Translations under genes and position numbers: made by a program
Notes under the pieces: generated by a model
What the model was told of the DNA's origin: nothing
The model's input: only the letters and a program-made list of their open reading frames with translations
The model's database searches: none
Source of the DNA: Myxococcales bacterium
Lineage (GTDB): Bacteria; Myxococcota_A; Polyangia; Polyangiales; Polyangiaceae
Assembly (NCBI GenBank): GCA_947473045.1
Contig: CANJCO010000055.1
Span: 1-32,313, forward strand
Direction: 5' to 3'
Length of the DNA: 32,313 bases
Part shown: piece after piece, positions 16,005-24,525 of the stretch
Position numbering within the stretch: the first letter of the stretch is position 1
How the letters are laid out: each line of letters starts with the position of its first letter

Positions 16005-18146
16005 ATGAAGCCCGTTCCGCTCAACGAAGCCCAGCAGCGAGCGATCGAGCACCACAGCGGGCCGATGCTGGTTTTGGCCGGTGCCGGCTCGGGTAAGACG
16101 CGCGTCATCACCCAGCGCATCGTCCGGCTCATCGAGCGCGGAGTACCTGCTCGCGCGATCGTCGCGGTCACGTTCACCAACAAGGCAGCGTCCGAGATGG
16201 CGGAGCGTGTGCACGCGCTCGGCAAGGCGACGGGGCACACGTCGGTGCGCGACGCGACGATCAGCACGTTTCACTCGTTCGGCCTGTCGGTGCTGACGAA
16301 GGAGAAATCCGCGCACGGCGGGGCCTTCACCATTTTCGATCAGGGCGACTGCCTGGGCGCGATCAAAGAGATCATGCGCCATCTCGATCACGGCAAGCGC
16401 TTCGATGTGCCGAGCGTGCTCGCCCGCATTTCGCTGGCCAAGAATGCGTTCGTGTCCCCCGAAGAATACGCGAGGCGGGTCGCGGCGGGCTCGGGCACCG
16501 ATGCCTACGACGAGATCGCGTCGGAGGTGTACCCGAAGTACCAGTCGGCGCTCCGCAACTTTCACGCGTACGACTTCGACGACCTCGTCTGCGAAGTGGC
16601 GCGCGTGTGGACCGAGCGACCCGACGTGCTGGCGCGGTGGCGCGAGCGCTTTCGCTTCGTCCTCGTTGACGAGTATCAGGACACCAACGGCGCGCAGCTC
16701 GAGATGCTCAGGCTGCTCAGCGGCCCTACCAACAATGTGTTCGTGGTCGGCGACGACGATCAGTCGATCTATGCGTGGCGCGGCGCGGACGTGAAAAACA
16801 TTTTGTCGTTCGACGAGCATTTCGCCGGCGCCAAAGTCGTGAAGCTGGAGCAGAACTACCGCTCGCGCGCGCCGGTGCTCGCGGTGGCGAACGCCGTCAT
16901 TTCGCGCGACCACGCCCCGCTGGCCGAAGGCGAGATACGCTCCGTCAAAAAGCACAAAAAGACGCTCTTTACCTCGAAGGTCGGCGGCGAAAAGGTGCGC
17001 CTCGCCGTCTGCCCGACGCCCGAGATCGAGGCGGCCTTCGTGGCGCGCGAGCTGCGCGGGCTGATCAAAGACGAGCACAAAAAGGCCCGCGAGCTCGCCG
17101 TGCTGTACCGCTCCAACGGCCAGGCCAAGCTCATCGAAGATGCGCTGCGCGAGCAGGGCGTGCCGTACCGCGTTGTGGGCGGGCAGCAGTTCTTCGAGCG
17201 CAAAGAGGTCAAGGATCTCATCGCGTATATGAAGCTCGCGCTCAACCGCGCCGACGAGATCAGCTTGCGCCGCATCGTGAACTATCCGGCGCGCGGCATC
17301 GGAGACACGAGCGTCGAGAAGTTGTCGCAGCTCGCCCTCGCCAAGGGCTGGTCGCTCTGGGAGGCGATCGAGCGGGTCGATGCGCTCGACGGGATCGCCT
17401 CCGCGGCGCGCGATGGTTGCAGAGCGCTCGAGCGCAGCATCGCCGACCTTCGTCGCAAACTGCTGGTCGAGCGCGTGCGCGCGAGCGAGGCCGGGCGATG
17501 GCTCGCGGAGCACATCAAGCTGCGCGCGGACCTCGACGCTGCGAGCGGAAGCACCACCGCGGCCGCGAGGCGATGGGCCAACGTCGAGGCCATTTTGCAG
17601 ACCTTCGCCACGCGCGAAAAGCGCGAGGTGGCCGCCGGTGGTGACCCGACGGGAGAGGCAGGCCTCGCGTCTTTTTTGCGGGCGCTTTCGCTCGACCACT
17701 CGGGCGATGACGAAGAGGACAAAATCGAGCGCGTGACCCTCTCGACGCTTCATGGCGCGAAGGGGCTCGAGTTCGAATACGTGTATTTGATCGGTGTCGA
17801 GGAGGGCCTGCTTCCGCACGCGCGGACGATCGACACCAAGGCGACCGATGCGCGCACGAGCGTCGTCGGGCGGAGCGAGGACGGCGACGCCGCGACCGAC
17901 ATCGACGAGGAGCGCAGGCTGTTTTACGTGGGCGTGACCCGCGCGAAGGAGCGGCTCACGATCTCGCGTTGCCGGGTTCGCGCCTCGCGCGGAAAGCCCG
18001 CTGCGCGGACGCCCTGCCGCTTCCTCATCGACATCCCCGAGGATCTGCTCGAGGTGAGCGAGATCGCCGAGGCGCCGCCGATGAGTCCGCAGGCCATGGC
18101 CGAGCAGGCCAACGCGCTGCTCGCCGCGCTCGACGCGCTGGGTTGA
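16005..18146 (+). CDS. rep: Rep/UvrD-family DNA helicase
   Basis: This 713-aa superfamily 1A ATP-dependent 3'-5' DNA helicase acts in replication restart and repair. Motifs appear in order: Walker A AGAGSGKT (25-32), Ia VTFTNKAASEM, II DEYQD (222-226), III VGDDDQSIYAWRGA, IV LEQNYRS, V TLHGAKGLEFEYVY and VI EERRLFYVGVTRAKERL (about 635-651). The C-terminal segment CRFLIDIPEDLL matches Rep more closely than UvrD, and the protein lacks the long C-terminal tail of UvrD/PcrA, so Rep is favoured; UvrD or PcrA remains possible. The start is ATG 16005, just before LNEAQQRAI; no strong ribosome site is seen. The stop is one base from the end of convergent proS. Confidence 0.92.
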   Translation: MKPVPLNEAQQRAIEHHSGPMLVLAGAGSGKTRVITQRIVRLIERGVPARAIVAVTFTNKAASEMAERVHALGKATGHTSVRDATISTFHSFGLSVLTKEKSAHGGAFTIFDQGDCLGAIKEIMRHLDHGKRFDVPSVLARISLAKNAFVSPEEYARRVAAGSGTDAYDEIASEVYPKYQSALRNFHAYDFDDLVCEVARVWTERPDVLARWRERFRFVLVDEYQDTNGAQLEMLRLLSGPTNNVFVVGDDDQSIYAWRGADVKNILSFDEHFAGAKVVKLEQNYRSRAPVLAVANAVISRDHAPLAEGEIRSVKKHKKTLFTSKVGGEKVRLAVCPTPEIEAAFVARELRGLIKDEHKKARELAVLYRSNGQAKLIEDALREQGVPYRVVGGQQFFERKEVKDLIAYMKLALNRADEISLRRIVNYPARGIGDTSVEKLSQLALAKGWSLWEAIERVDALDGIASAARDGCRALERSIADLRRKLLVERVRASEAGRWLAEHIKLRADLDAASGSTTAAARRWANVEAILQTFATREKREVAAGGDPTGEAGLASFLRALSLDHSGDDEEDKIERVTLSTLHGAKGLEFEYVYLIGVEEGLLPHARTIDTKATDARTSVVGRSEDGDAATDIDEERRLFYVGVTRAKERLTISRCRVRASRGKPAARTPCRFLIDIPEDLLEVSEIAEAPPMSPQAMAEQANALLAALDALG

Positions 18147-18147
18147 T

Positions 18148-19881
18148 TCAGCCGACCTGAAGCGCGCTCTGCACCCGCGCAGCAAGCACGGCGGCTGCGC
18201 TGGCCACCGGAATGAACTCCGCCTTCTTGGGATCGGGCTCGGTGCGCGGCTTGAGCTCGATGTTGCCCGCGGCGAGGCCTTTGCCCCCGATGGTCACGCG
18301 GAGCGGAATGCCGATGAGATCGGCGTCTTTGAATTTCACGCCCGGGCGCTCGTCGCGATCGTCCCAGAGCGCTTCGACGCCGAGTGCCCACAGCTCGTCG
18401 TACAGCTGCTTGGCGGCGTCCAGGACGGCCGCGTCCTTGCCCAGCGAGCAGATGTGCACCTGATAGGGCGCGAGGCTCATCGGCCAGCGAATTCCGTCAG
18501 CGTCGTTGTGCTGCTCGATCGCGGTCGCCACGAGGCGCGAAACGCCGATGCCGTAGCAGCCCATGATCACCGGGCGTGACTGCTGCGCTTCGTCGAGGAA
18601 CGTGGCCCCCATCTTCGCGCTGTAGTGGGTGCCGAGAATGAAGATGTGTCCGGCCTCGATGCCCTTGTACGCGGTCAGGGTGCCGGCGTCGCAGTTGGCG
18701 CAGGCATCGCCCGTGGCGGCGAGGCGCACGTCGACGACCTCTCCCGAGTAGTCGCGGCCGTGGCTCACGTTGCCGAGGTGCCAGTCGGTCTCGTTGGCGC
18801 CTGCGATGCCCGCGGTGACCGCAGCCGCTGCGCGATCGACGAGGATCCGGCCTTTGAAGCCGACGGGGCCCGCGAAGCCGATCGCCGCGCCGGTTGCGCG
18901 CTTGACGTCGGCTTCGGTCGCGAAAAATACCTCGGCGACGCCGAGCGCGCGCGCCACCTGAATCTCGTTGACGCTGTGATCGCCGCGCACGACGACCATC
19001 ACGACGTCGGTGCTGCCGCCGGGCACGTAGAGCAGGCTCTTGAGCATGTCGCACGCGCCCACCTTGAGCACCGCAGCCACGTCATCGATCGCGCCGGCTC
19101 CGGGGGTGTGCAGCCGCGAAATCGGGGCGACCTCACCGGCCTGGGTGGCGCTTGCCGCCGGGGCCCGCACGGTCGCGACCTCGACGTTTGCTGCGTATTC
19201 GCACTTGTCGCAAGCCACGATCGCGTCTTCGCCCGAGTCGACGAGAACCTGAAATTCCGCGCTCGTGTTGCCGCCGATCGCGCCGCTGTCGGCGGCCACC
19301 ATGCGGTAGCGCAGGCCCATGCGATCGAAGGCGCGCACGTAGGCCTGACGCATCGTCTCGTAGCTCGCCTTCGCGCCCTCCTCGGTCGCGTCGAACGAGT
19401 AGGCGTCTTTCATGATAAACTCACGGCAACGCAGCAGGCCTCCGCGCGGGCGCGGCTCATCGCGGAATTTGGTCTGAATCTGATAGAGATTCTGGGGCAT
19501 GTCGCGCCAGCTCTTGATCTCGCGGCGCGCGATGTCGGTGACGATTTCCTCGTGCGTCGGCGCGAGGTTGTAGTCGCTCGATTTGCGGTCTTTCAGTCGA
19601 AAGAGCACGTCGCCGTAGACGTCCCAGCGTCCTGTTTCTTTGTAGTATTCGCACGGCAGGAGCACGGGCATCAGCACCTCCTGGGCGCCGGCGCGATCCA
19701 TCTCGCTGCGCACGATGCGCTCGACCTTTCGCAGCACGCGCAGACCGAGCGGAAGGAAATCGTAGATGCCCGCGCCGACCTTGCGCACGTAGCCCGCGCG
19801 CGTGAGAAATACGTGGCTCGCGCTGGTGGCGTCGCCGGGTGCTTCTTTGACCGTGGGAATGAGGGCGCGAGAAAAGAGCAT
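18148..19881 (-). CDS. proS: Prolyl-tRNA synthetase
   Basis: This is a 577-aa class II aminoacyl-tRNA synthetase that charges tRNA(Pro). Motif 1 lies in FLPLGLRVLRKVE (about 42-54); motif 2 is FRDEPRPRGGLLRCREF (139-155); motif 3 is GCYGIGVSRL (441-450). Between motifs 2 and 3 there is a long insertion (about 220-400), the bacterial-type INS editing domain that hydrolyses misacylated Ala-tRNA(Pro). The C-terminal anticodon-binding domain follows (about 465-577). The ATG at 19881 fits the canonical N-terminus; the frame stays open far upstream by chance. It converges with the helicase gene with a 1-bp gap and diverges from the broken kinase gene by 65 bp. Confidence 0.95.
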   Translation of the reverse strand: MLFSRALIPTVKEAPGDATSASHVFLTRAGYVRKVGAGIYDFLPLGLRVLRKVERIVRSEMDRAGAQEVLMPVLLPCEYYKETGRWDVYGDVLFRLKDRKSSDYNLAPTHEEIVTDIARREIKSWRDMPQNLYQIQTKFRDEPRPRGGLLRCREFIMKDAYSFDATEEGAKASYETMRQAYVRAFDRMGLRYRMVAADSGAIGGNTSAEFQVLVDSGEDAIVACDKCEYAANVEVATVRAPAASATQAGEVAPISRLHTPGAGAIDDVAAVLKVGACDMLKSLLYVPGGSTDVVMVVVRGDHSVNEIQVARALGVAEVFFATEADVKRATGAAIGFAGPVGFKGRILVDRAAAAVTAGIAGANETDWHLGNVSHGRDYSGEVVDVRLAATGDACANCDAGTLTAYKGIEAGHIFILGTHYSAKMGATFLDEAQQSRPVIMGCYGIGVSRLVATAIEQHNDADGIRWPMSLAPYQVHICSLGKDAAVLDAAKQLYDELWALGVEALWDDRDERPGVKFKDADLIGIPLRVTIGGKGLAAGNIELKPRTEPDPKKAEFIPVASAAAVLAARVQSALQVG

Positions 19882-19946
19882 GGCGGCGCTCGTAGCACAG
19901 GCGCGCCGCTGCTCGAAGCCGCCCGAGCGCGTGCTAGTCTGGGGCG

Positions 19947-21157
19947 GTGCTGGATGACGCGACGAGCGCCGGAGCCGTAGAGATCGTGGCCGGTCGCTTC
20001 GCGATTCAGGCGCTCGCCGGGTCGGGCGGCATGGCGCGCGTCTACCGCGCGGTCGATCTCGCCGGCGCGCGCGATGGAGCTCGCCGCGCCCGGCTCCGAG
20101 CCCAGTCTCCGCGCGATGGCTTGCGCGGTGATGAGCGCGGCGCGACTCTCGCGCGGCTCCGAGCTTCGCGACCTGCTCGTAAAAACTTTCGATCTCGCGC
20201 AGCGCAACCTTTCTTCGCCGTTCGCTGTTCGGCTGGCGGCGACCGCGGGCACCGCAGCGGTCTTCGCAGGCGAGGTTGTTCTCGCGCGCCAAATCCTCGC
20301 CGTGATCGTCGATGGTCGCGTACTCACTGGCGCGGACGACCGGACGCGTGCTGCCGTGATGATCTTCAGGGCCTTCGTCTCCGATTTCGATGGCGACCTC
20401 GAGGGCCAGGTCGACCATTTCGAGGAAGCGGCGGCGGCATTTACGCGCAGCGGTGACCTGCGCGGCGCGGCGATGATGCGCGCGAACGTGGGGTACTCGA
20501 TGGCGCTGCTCGGGCTGCTCCCCGAGGCCGAAGCGCGCCTGCGCGATGTGCTGGCGCTCGCTGAACAGTCGCAGCTGTCGATCGTCGCCGGCACGGCGCG
20601 GACGACTCTCGCGACCGTGCTCGAGTGGAGGGGGCGCTTCGACGCGGCGCGCGCCATGAGCCAGCTCGCGACGCAGAGCTATGTGACCATTCGCGACAGA
20701 CGCATGGAGTCGGGTGCGCGAGCCTCTCTCGCGCTTGCGCTGCTGCGGGCGGGCGACGCCGAGGGGGCGATGACCGAGGCGCAGCAGGCCCTCGCGCTTG
20801 CCGCGCCAGGCACCGAGGCGCATGCGTATGCCTGCGCCATGCTCGCACACGCGCTCCTCAAAGCGGTGCGCCACGCGGAGGCGATGCCGCTGGCTGAAGA
20901 CGCGATGCGTGTCGTGACGGTGCCCGGGTCGGTAAGCTCCGGCCGGCAGCCGTTCATGCGTCTCGTGTACGCACGCGCGCGCGCTCTGGGAAAACGGTCG
21001 CAAGGTCGAGGCGCGCGCTGCCCTCGAGGCCGGGGCGGCGCAGATCAACGCCGTCGCTTCCCGTATCCGCACAGAGGCCGGTCGCGCCAGGTTTTTGGGT
21101 GTGCGATGGGAGGTGGTGCAGCTGCTGGAGTGGGCGCGATCGCGCCAGCGCGGCTGA
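19947..21157 (+). pseudogene. Remnant of Ser/Thr kinase-TPR protein
   Basis: The first ~40 codons from GTG 19947 read as the start of a Hanks-type Ser/Thr kinase: AGRFAIQALAGSGGMARVYRAVDLA, with the Gly-rich ATP loop (written here only as GSGGMARVYR). At about 20062-20075, in a GCGCGC run, the sequence jumps and changes frame to a TPR-rich region (20074-~20985, starting MELAAPGSEP) like the C-terminus of large myxobacterial kinases. The kinase core, including the catalytic HRD and DFG motifs, and any ATPase domain are missing. A second frame change in a GC repeat near 20975-20988 moves the sensible reading to LWENGRKVEARAALEAG and on to TGA 21155-21157. Two lesions make this a pseudogene, although a TPR fragment might still be expressed. 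Confidence 0.8.
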
Positions 21158-21210
21158 GGCCTCCGCCGATCGGCTTGCGCGTCACCGGGCTTTGCGGTGA
21201 TCTTGACCGT

Positions 21211-21591
21211 ATGGCCAAGGCACACAGCGAAGCGTTCGTTAAGCTCGTCGAGATCGCGCGAAGCGTCATTCGCGAATGCTCCATTTCAGACGTGAAATCG
21301 CGCATCGATCGCGGCGACGCGATCACGCTGATCGACGTGCGGGAGGAGTCCGAATTTGCAGCCGGTCACCTGCCCGGCGCGGTTCATATCGGACGCGGCG
21401 TGCTCGAGCGCGACGTAGAGGGTGCCTTTCCCGACCCCGCGCGCGAGCTGGTGCTGTACTGCGGCGGCGGCTTTCGTTCCGCGCTCGCCGCCGAGAGCCT
21501 CGGCAAGATGGGATACGCCGACGCGGTGTCGATGGACGGCGGCGTGCGCGCCTGGCGCGAGGCCGGCTACCCCATGGTCAAACCAGCGTGA
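21211..21591 (+). CDS. Rhodanese-domain protein
   Basis: This 126-aa single-domain rhodanese-like sulfurtransferase starts at ATG 21211. IDVREESEFAAGHLPGAVHI (about 41-60) is the CH2-type conserved first half, and the active-site loop is CGGGFRS with Cys84, which could carry a persulfide. No signal peptide is present, so it is cytoplasmic. The physiological sulfur acceptor is unknown. It follows the kinase-TPR remnant; because of a frameshift there, one long open frame fuses TPR and rhodanese, but the linker between them is out-of-frame, Arg-rich sequence and the rhodanese is taken as its own gene. Confidence 0.88.
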   Translation: MAKAHSEAFVKLVEIARSVIRECSISDVKSRIDRGDAITLIDVREESEFAAGHLPGAVHIGRGVLERDVEGAFPDPARELVLYCGGGFRSALAAESLGKMGYADAVSMDGGVRAWREAGYPMVKPA

Positions 21592-21690
21592 TCCCGCGAG
21601 CGCCGCGCGCTTAAGTGCCCCGCGCGTTTGGCCGTTGGCCAGCGCATGTGGTTAAGTTCCTCGCGCTACTTACTGGGGGGGAACAGCACA

Positions 21691-22392
21691 ATGAATGTCA
21701 GCGAACGACCCGTGATTCGTTCCGGGAAAGCCGCGGTCGCCGTGGGCGACGCGATTCAAGAGCCGCTCGCGCACGCGGTGATGAGTCTTGATTTCATCGC
21801 CTTGCAGCTCGAGCACAGGCGTCGCGGTCCGGTCGCCTTCGACGAAGTGGAGCGTGCGCTGGCCGACGCGCGCGAGGCGGTGCGGCGCGCGCTTTCGATC
21901 GCAAGCGATTTGCGCGTGGCTGCGAACCCCGACGGCGGGTTCGAGCTCGTCGTCGACGCGGCCGCGGCCGAGGCGCGCGCGTCGTTGTCAGAGGCGGTCG
22001 CGCGCGGGGAGCCTGCGCCCTTGCGCGTGCTGGTGGTTGACGAGGAGGCGTCGATTCGCCGGGCGTTCGAGCGCATGCTCGAAGGTCACGTCGTGCGCTG
22101 CGTCGCGGGCGCGACCGAGGCCCTCGCGCTGTGCGCCGAGCAGTCGTTCGACGTCGTGTTCTGCGCGCTCATGCTGCCCGAACGCGGCGGCGAGGCCGTC
22201 TATCACGCGCTCGCCGCGCAGACTCCGAGTCGCGCATCGACCATCACCTTCATCACGGGCGGAGGCTCGGACGCGGCGATGCTCAAGTTCGTCCAGGCCG
22301 CAGGAAACGCCGTGCTCTTCAAGCCGTTCGAGCGCGGCGCGCTGCTCGCTGCCCTCGGTGACACAGCTCGCGACCCAATTCGTGGCGAGTGA
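21691..22392 (+). CDS. Degenerate histidine-kinase/receiver protein
   Basis: The product is 233 aa from ATG 21691, with GGGGGGAA 8 nt upstream. Residues about 15-76 resemble the dimerisation helices of hybrid histidine kinases, but the HEINNPL-type H-box reads DAIQEPL (20-26), so the phosphorylated His is Asp20. No HATPase domain follows. Residues 112-225 are a receiver domain with the acid pair Asp117/Glu118, Thr189 and Lys211, but the phospho-acceptor Asp is Ala159 (FCALMLP). Both phosphotransfer residues are therefore gone, and it could act as a phosphorylation-independent binding or decoy module or be decaying. Its stop abuts repeat copy 2. Confidence 0.85.
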   Translation: MNVSERPVIRSGKAAVAVGDAIQEPLAHAVMSLDFIALQLEHRRRGPVAFDEVERALADAREAVRRALSIASDLRVAANPDGGFELVVDAAAAEARASLSEAVARGEPAPLRVLVVDEEASIRRAFERMLEGHVVRCVAGATEALALCAEQSFDVVFCALMLPERGGEAVYHALAAQTPSRASTITFITGGGSDAAMLKFVQAAGNAVLFKPFERGALLAALGDTARDPIRGE

Positions 22393-22395
22393 GCC

Positions 22396-22546
22396 CTGGC
22401 AGGCCGTTGAAGCAGCGGCCTGCTAGCCTTTCATCTCGGGGAGGGATGCACCTCCCCGCCCCGAAAGACGCGGTTTTTCGCCGGTCCCCACGCCACGCAA
22501 TTGGCCTCGCCAATTACTATCAGGGTGTTTTTCGAGCGCCCTGCTA
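22396..22546 (+). repeat. Multi-hairpin repeat, copy 2 (diverged)
   Basis: This copy has the same order of stem-loops as copy 3 and the same orientation, with about fifteen differences including two one-base insertions. The GGCctcGCC hairpin keeps its stem and changes only its loop. The CCCCGAAA/TTTTTCG stem and the right terminal palindrome are damaged. It starts 4 bp after the TGA of the receiver gene, and its last three bases CTA form the TAG stop codon of the convergent GMC gene, so it fills almost the whole gap between two gene ends. Confidence 0.92.
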
Positions 22547-24058
22547 ACGGCTCGCGAGGTCGCGGGCGAACGTCATCGCCAGGGCCATGATCGTGTGCTG
22601 CGGATTGACGCCGAGGTTGGTGGGAATCACCGACGCGTCGGCCACGACGAGGCCCGTCGTGCCGTGCACCCGCCCGCGGTGGTCGACGACGCTCGTTCGC
22701 GCGTCGCGGCCCATCACGCAGCCTCCGAACAGGTGGCTCAGAATGGCGGTGTAGCGGCGAGGGTCGAGGGGCGCTTCTTCAAGGACGCCGAGGTCGTCGG
22801 GGCCGATCTTGTAGGGCAGCCCCGCGACGCCGGGGATTACGGCCCGCGCGCCCGCAGCGAAGTGCTGCTTCGCGATGAGCACCATCCCTTGACGAAAGCG
22901 CTCCATGTCGCCGCGATCGAGCTCGTAGCGCACGACAGGCTTGTCGCTGAAGAGCGAGCGGCTCACGCTTCCCTCGGATTCTGCGCGCACTGCGAGGCAC
23001 CACATGGCCACGTGCCTGAACTCCGAGAGTCGCTCGATGAGCTTGGCTCCGCCGCCTGCGAAGCGACTGCCGATGAGCTCGAGCGGCATCGACAGCGTCT
23101 CGAGCTTGAGCCCCGGGTCGGAACGAAAGCCCGTGCTCGCCCAGCCCTGCGTGGCGCCGGTGTTCATGTCGATCGGCGTGTCGTAGCAGCCGAAGAGGCC
23201 CGTGCCCGGATGGGCCCGGAAGTGCTTGCCGAGCGCGGCGTGGCGCAGGCCCGAGCGCATGAGCAGAAGAGGCGAATGCGTGGCGCTCGCCGCCACGATC
23301 ACGGCCTTGCGGGCGCGGATCTGAAAGCGCGTGCCGCGGGCGCGCGACGCGGGATGCGCAAACCTTCCGACGACGCCGACCGCGCGGGTGCCTTCGAACA
23401 CGACGCGATCGACCGGCGCGCACGAAAGCACCATTCCGCCCCGCGCGATCGTCTCGGGGATGTAGTTGAGGTTGGTGCTTTGCTTGCGCAGCTTCTTGCA
23501 GCCCTGCAGGCACTGGCCCGAGCCGGCGCAGCCGTTGACGTACCTGCGCATGTAGTGCGATTCGGGGTAGCCGAGCGCCTCGGCGCCCTTCATGGCGAGG
23601 AGGTTGGAGCGCCCCCGCGACTCCGGCGGCGCTTCTTCGACCGACAGCTCGCGCTCGAGCACGTCCTGCGCTGCGAGCATCTCGGCGCGCAGCTCGCCGA
23701 CGCCGTGGTCTCGCTCCCATTGCGCAAAGATGTCGTCGGGCGTGCGCACGCAGATCGCGCTGTTGATGACGGTCGTTCCGCCGACGGTCCTTGCTTGAAC
23801 TACAGGCCAAAATGCGCGCCCGACGGTGACCTGCGAGCCCCAGTCATCCATCATGTCGCGCATCGCGCCGTACGCCGAAATCGGGTAGTCGTCGGGATCG
23901 CGCCAGGCGCCCGCTTCGACGATGGCGACGCGTGCGCCGGCCCGCGCGAGCGTGACCGCGGCAGCCGCACCGCCTGCGCCCGAACCGACCACGACGTAGT
24001 CGGCCTCGCCGTCGAAGTCCGCTTCGTCGCGTCCGCGAAATGCGACGTGCCCGCTCAT
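22544..24058 (-). CDS. GMC-family FAD-dependent oxidoreductase
   Basis: This 504-aa flavoprotein is of the glucose-methanol-choline type. The FAD dinucleotide-binding loop is VVVGSGAGGAAAA (22-34), the signature around RTVGGTTVINSAI lies at about 90-102, and the C-terminus has SHLFGGCVMG (His442) and VNPQHTIMALA (Asn485, His488) near the flavin. A Cys group (Cys177, Cys183, Cys187 in GCAGSGQCLQGC) resembles segments in bacterial GMC dehydrogenases that bind or once bound a metal or iron-sulfur site; this is unproven. It oxidises an alcohol or sugar of unknown identity. ATG 24058 has GGAG 6 nt upstream and overlaps the stop of the small partner gene (ATGA). The TAG stop is contributed by repeat copy 2. 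Confidence 0.9.
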   Translation of the reverse strand: MSGHVAFRGRDEADFDGEADYVVVGSGAGGAAAAVTLARAGARVAIVEAGAWRDPDDYPISAYGAMRDMMDDWGSQVTVGRAFWPVVQARTVGGTTVINSAICVRTPDDIFAQWERDHGVGELRAEMLAAQDVLERELSVEEAPPESRGRSNLLAMKGAEALGYPESHYMRRYVNGCAGSGQCLQGCKKLRKQSTNLNYIPETIARGGMVLSCAPVDRVVFEGTRAVGVVGRFAHPASRARGTRFQIRARKAVIVAASATHSPLLLMRSGLRHAALGKHFRAHPGTGLFGCYDTPIDMNTGATQGWASTGFRSDPGLKLETLSMPLELIGSRFAGGGAKLIERLSEFRHVAMWCLAVRAESEGSVSRSLFSDKPVVRYELDRGDMERFRQGMVLIAKQHFAAGARAVIPGVAGLPYKIGPDDLGVLEEAPLDPRRYTAILSHLFGGCVMGRDARTSVVDHRGRVHGTTGLVVADASVIPTNLGVNPQHTIMALAMTFARDLASR

Positions 24059-24447
24059 GAGGTTCTCCATGTTCCCGGGTCGCGTTCCATGGGCGCGAGC
24101 GCGAACTGCTCGCGCACGGCCGGATCCGCGCCCCACGCCATGCCCCCGGGCAATTTGAGAATGAAAATTGCCTGACGGATCAGGTACCACCGCGAACCCG
24201 CGATGCGATCGGCGTGCTTGTCGGCAAGGGCCGGCGAGAGCAAAAACGCAGGCAGCGGCACATGCACAGTAAGCGCCGGCGTCAGGTGGAACACCATCGC
24301 GCCCATCACCACGCCGAGCCACAGCAGCCACGGCGTCTCGCGTCGAAATCGGGCCACGAACGCGTCGAGACCGCCGTTGTCGACCCCGGGAAGATCGCCG
24401 GTCGGCGGGAACAGAATCGCGAGCGCGGAGCGAACAAGCCAGTTCAT
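24055..24447 (-). CDS. Small membrane partner of the GMC oxidoreductase
   Basis: The product is 130 aa from ATG 24447 (GTG 24513 is a longer in-frame option). It has a hydrophobic segment about 45-60 (WLGVVMGAMVFHL) and a polar tail. Its gene overlaps the GMC start by 4 bp (ATGA), a common arrangement for the gamma/small subunit of membrane-bound GMC dehydrogenases, which help export or anchor the flavoprotein. No Cys-based cofactor motif or heme site is visible. Function is inferred from position and size, and no family was recognised by sequence. Confidence 0.68.
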   Translation of the reverse strand: MNWLVRSALAILFPPTGDLPGVDNGGLDAFVARFRRETPWLLWLGVVMGAMVFHLTPALTVHVPLPAFLLSPALADKHADRIAGSRWYLIRQAIFILKLPGGMAWGADPAVREQFALAPMERDPGTWRTS

Positions 24448-24525
24448 GTGCGGGTCTCGGAGTGCGGGGACGCCATCGGACGTTTTAGCGTACGGGAGCG
24501 GGCGGGCGGTCACAAGGGCGGGGCC

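Noticed and set aside
15936-18185. 749-aa open frame antisense to the helicase gene
   Set aside because: It is Arg/His-rich mirror sequence of the helicase coding strand in very high GC DNA; helicase motifs on the plus strand are unambiguous.
18625-19980. 451-aa open frame antisense to proS
   Set aside because: It has no recognisable domain and overlaps a complete proS.
20074-21591. Apparent TPR-rhodanese fusion protein
   Set aside because: The linker between the two is Arg-rich, out-of-frame sequence; shifting frame near 20980 gives sensible TPR sequence up to a TGA at 21155, so the fusion is a frameshift artefact.
22595-24175. 526-aa open frame antisense to the GMC gene
   Set aside because: Composition is typical of an out-of-phase frame, and the GMC protein on the minus strand has intact motifs.
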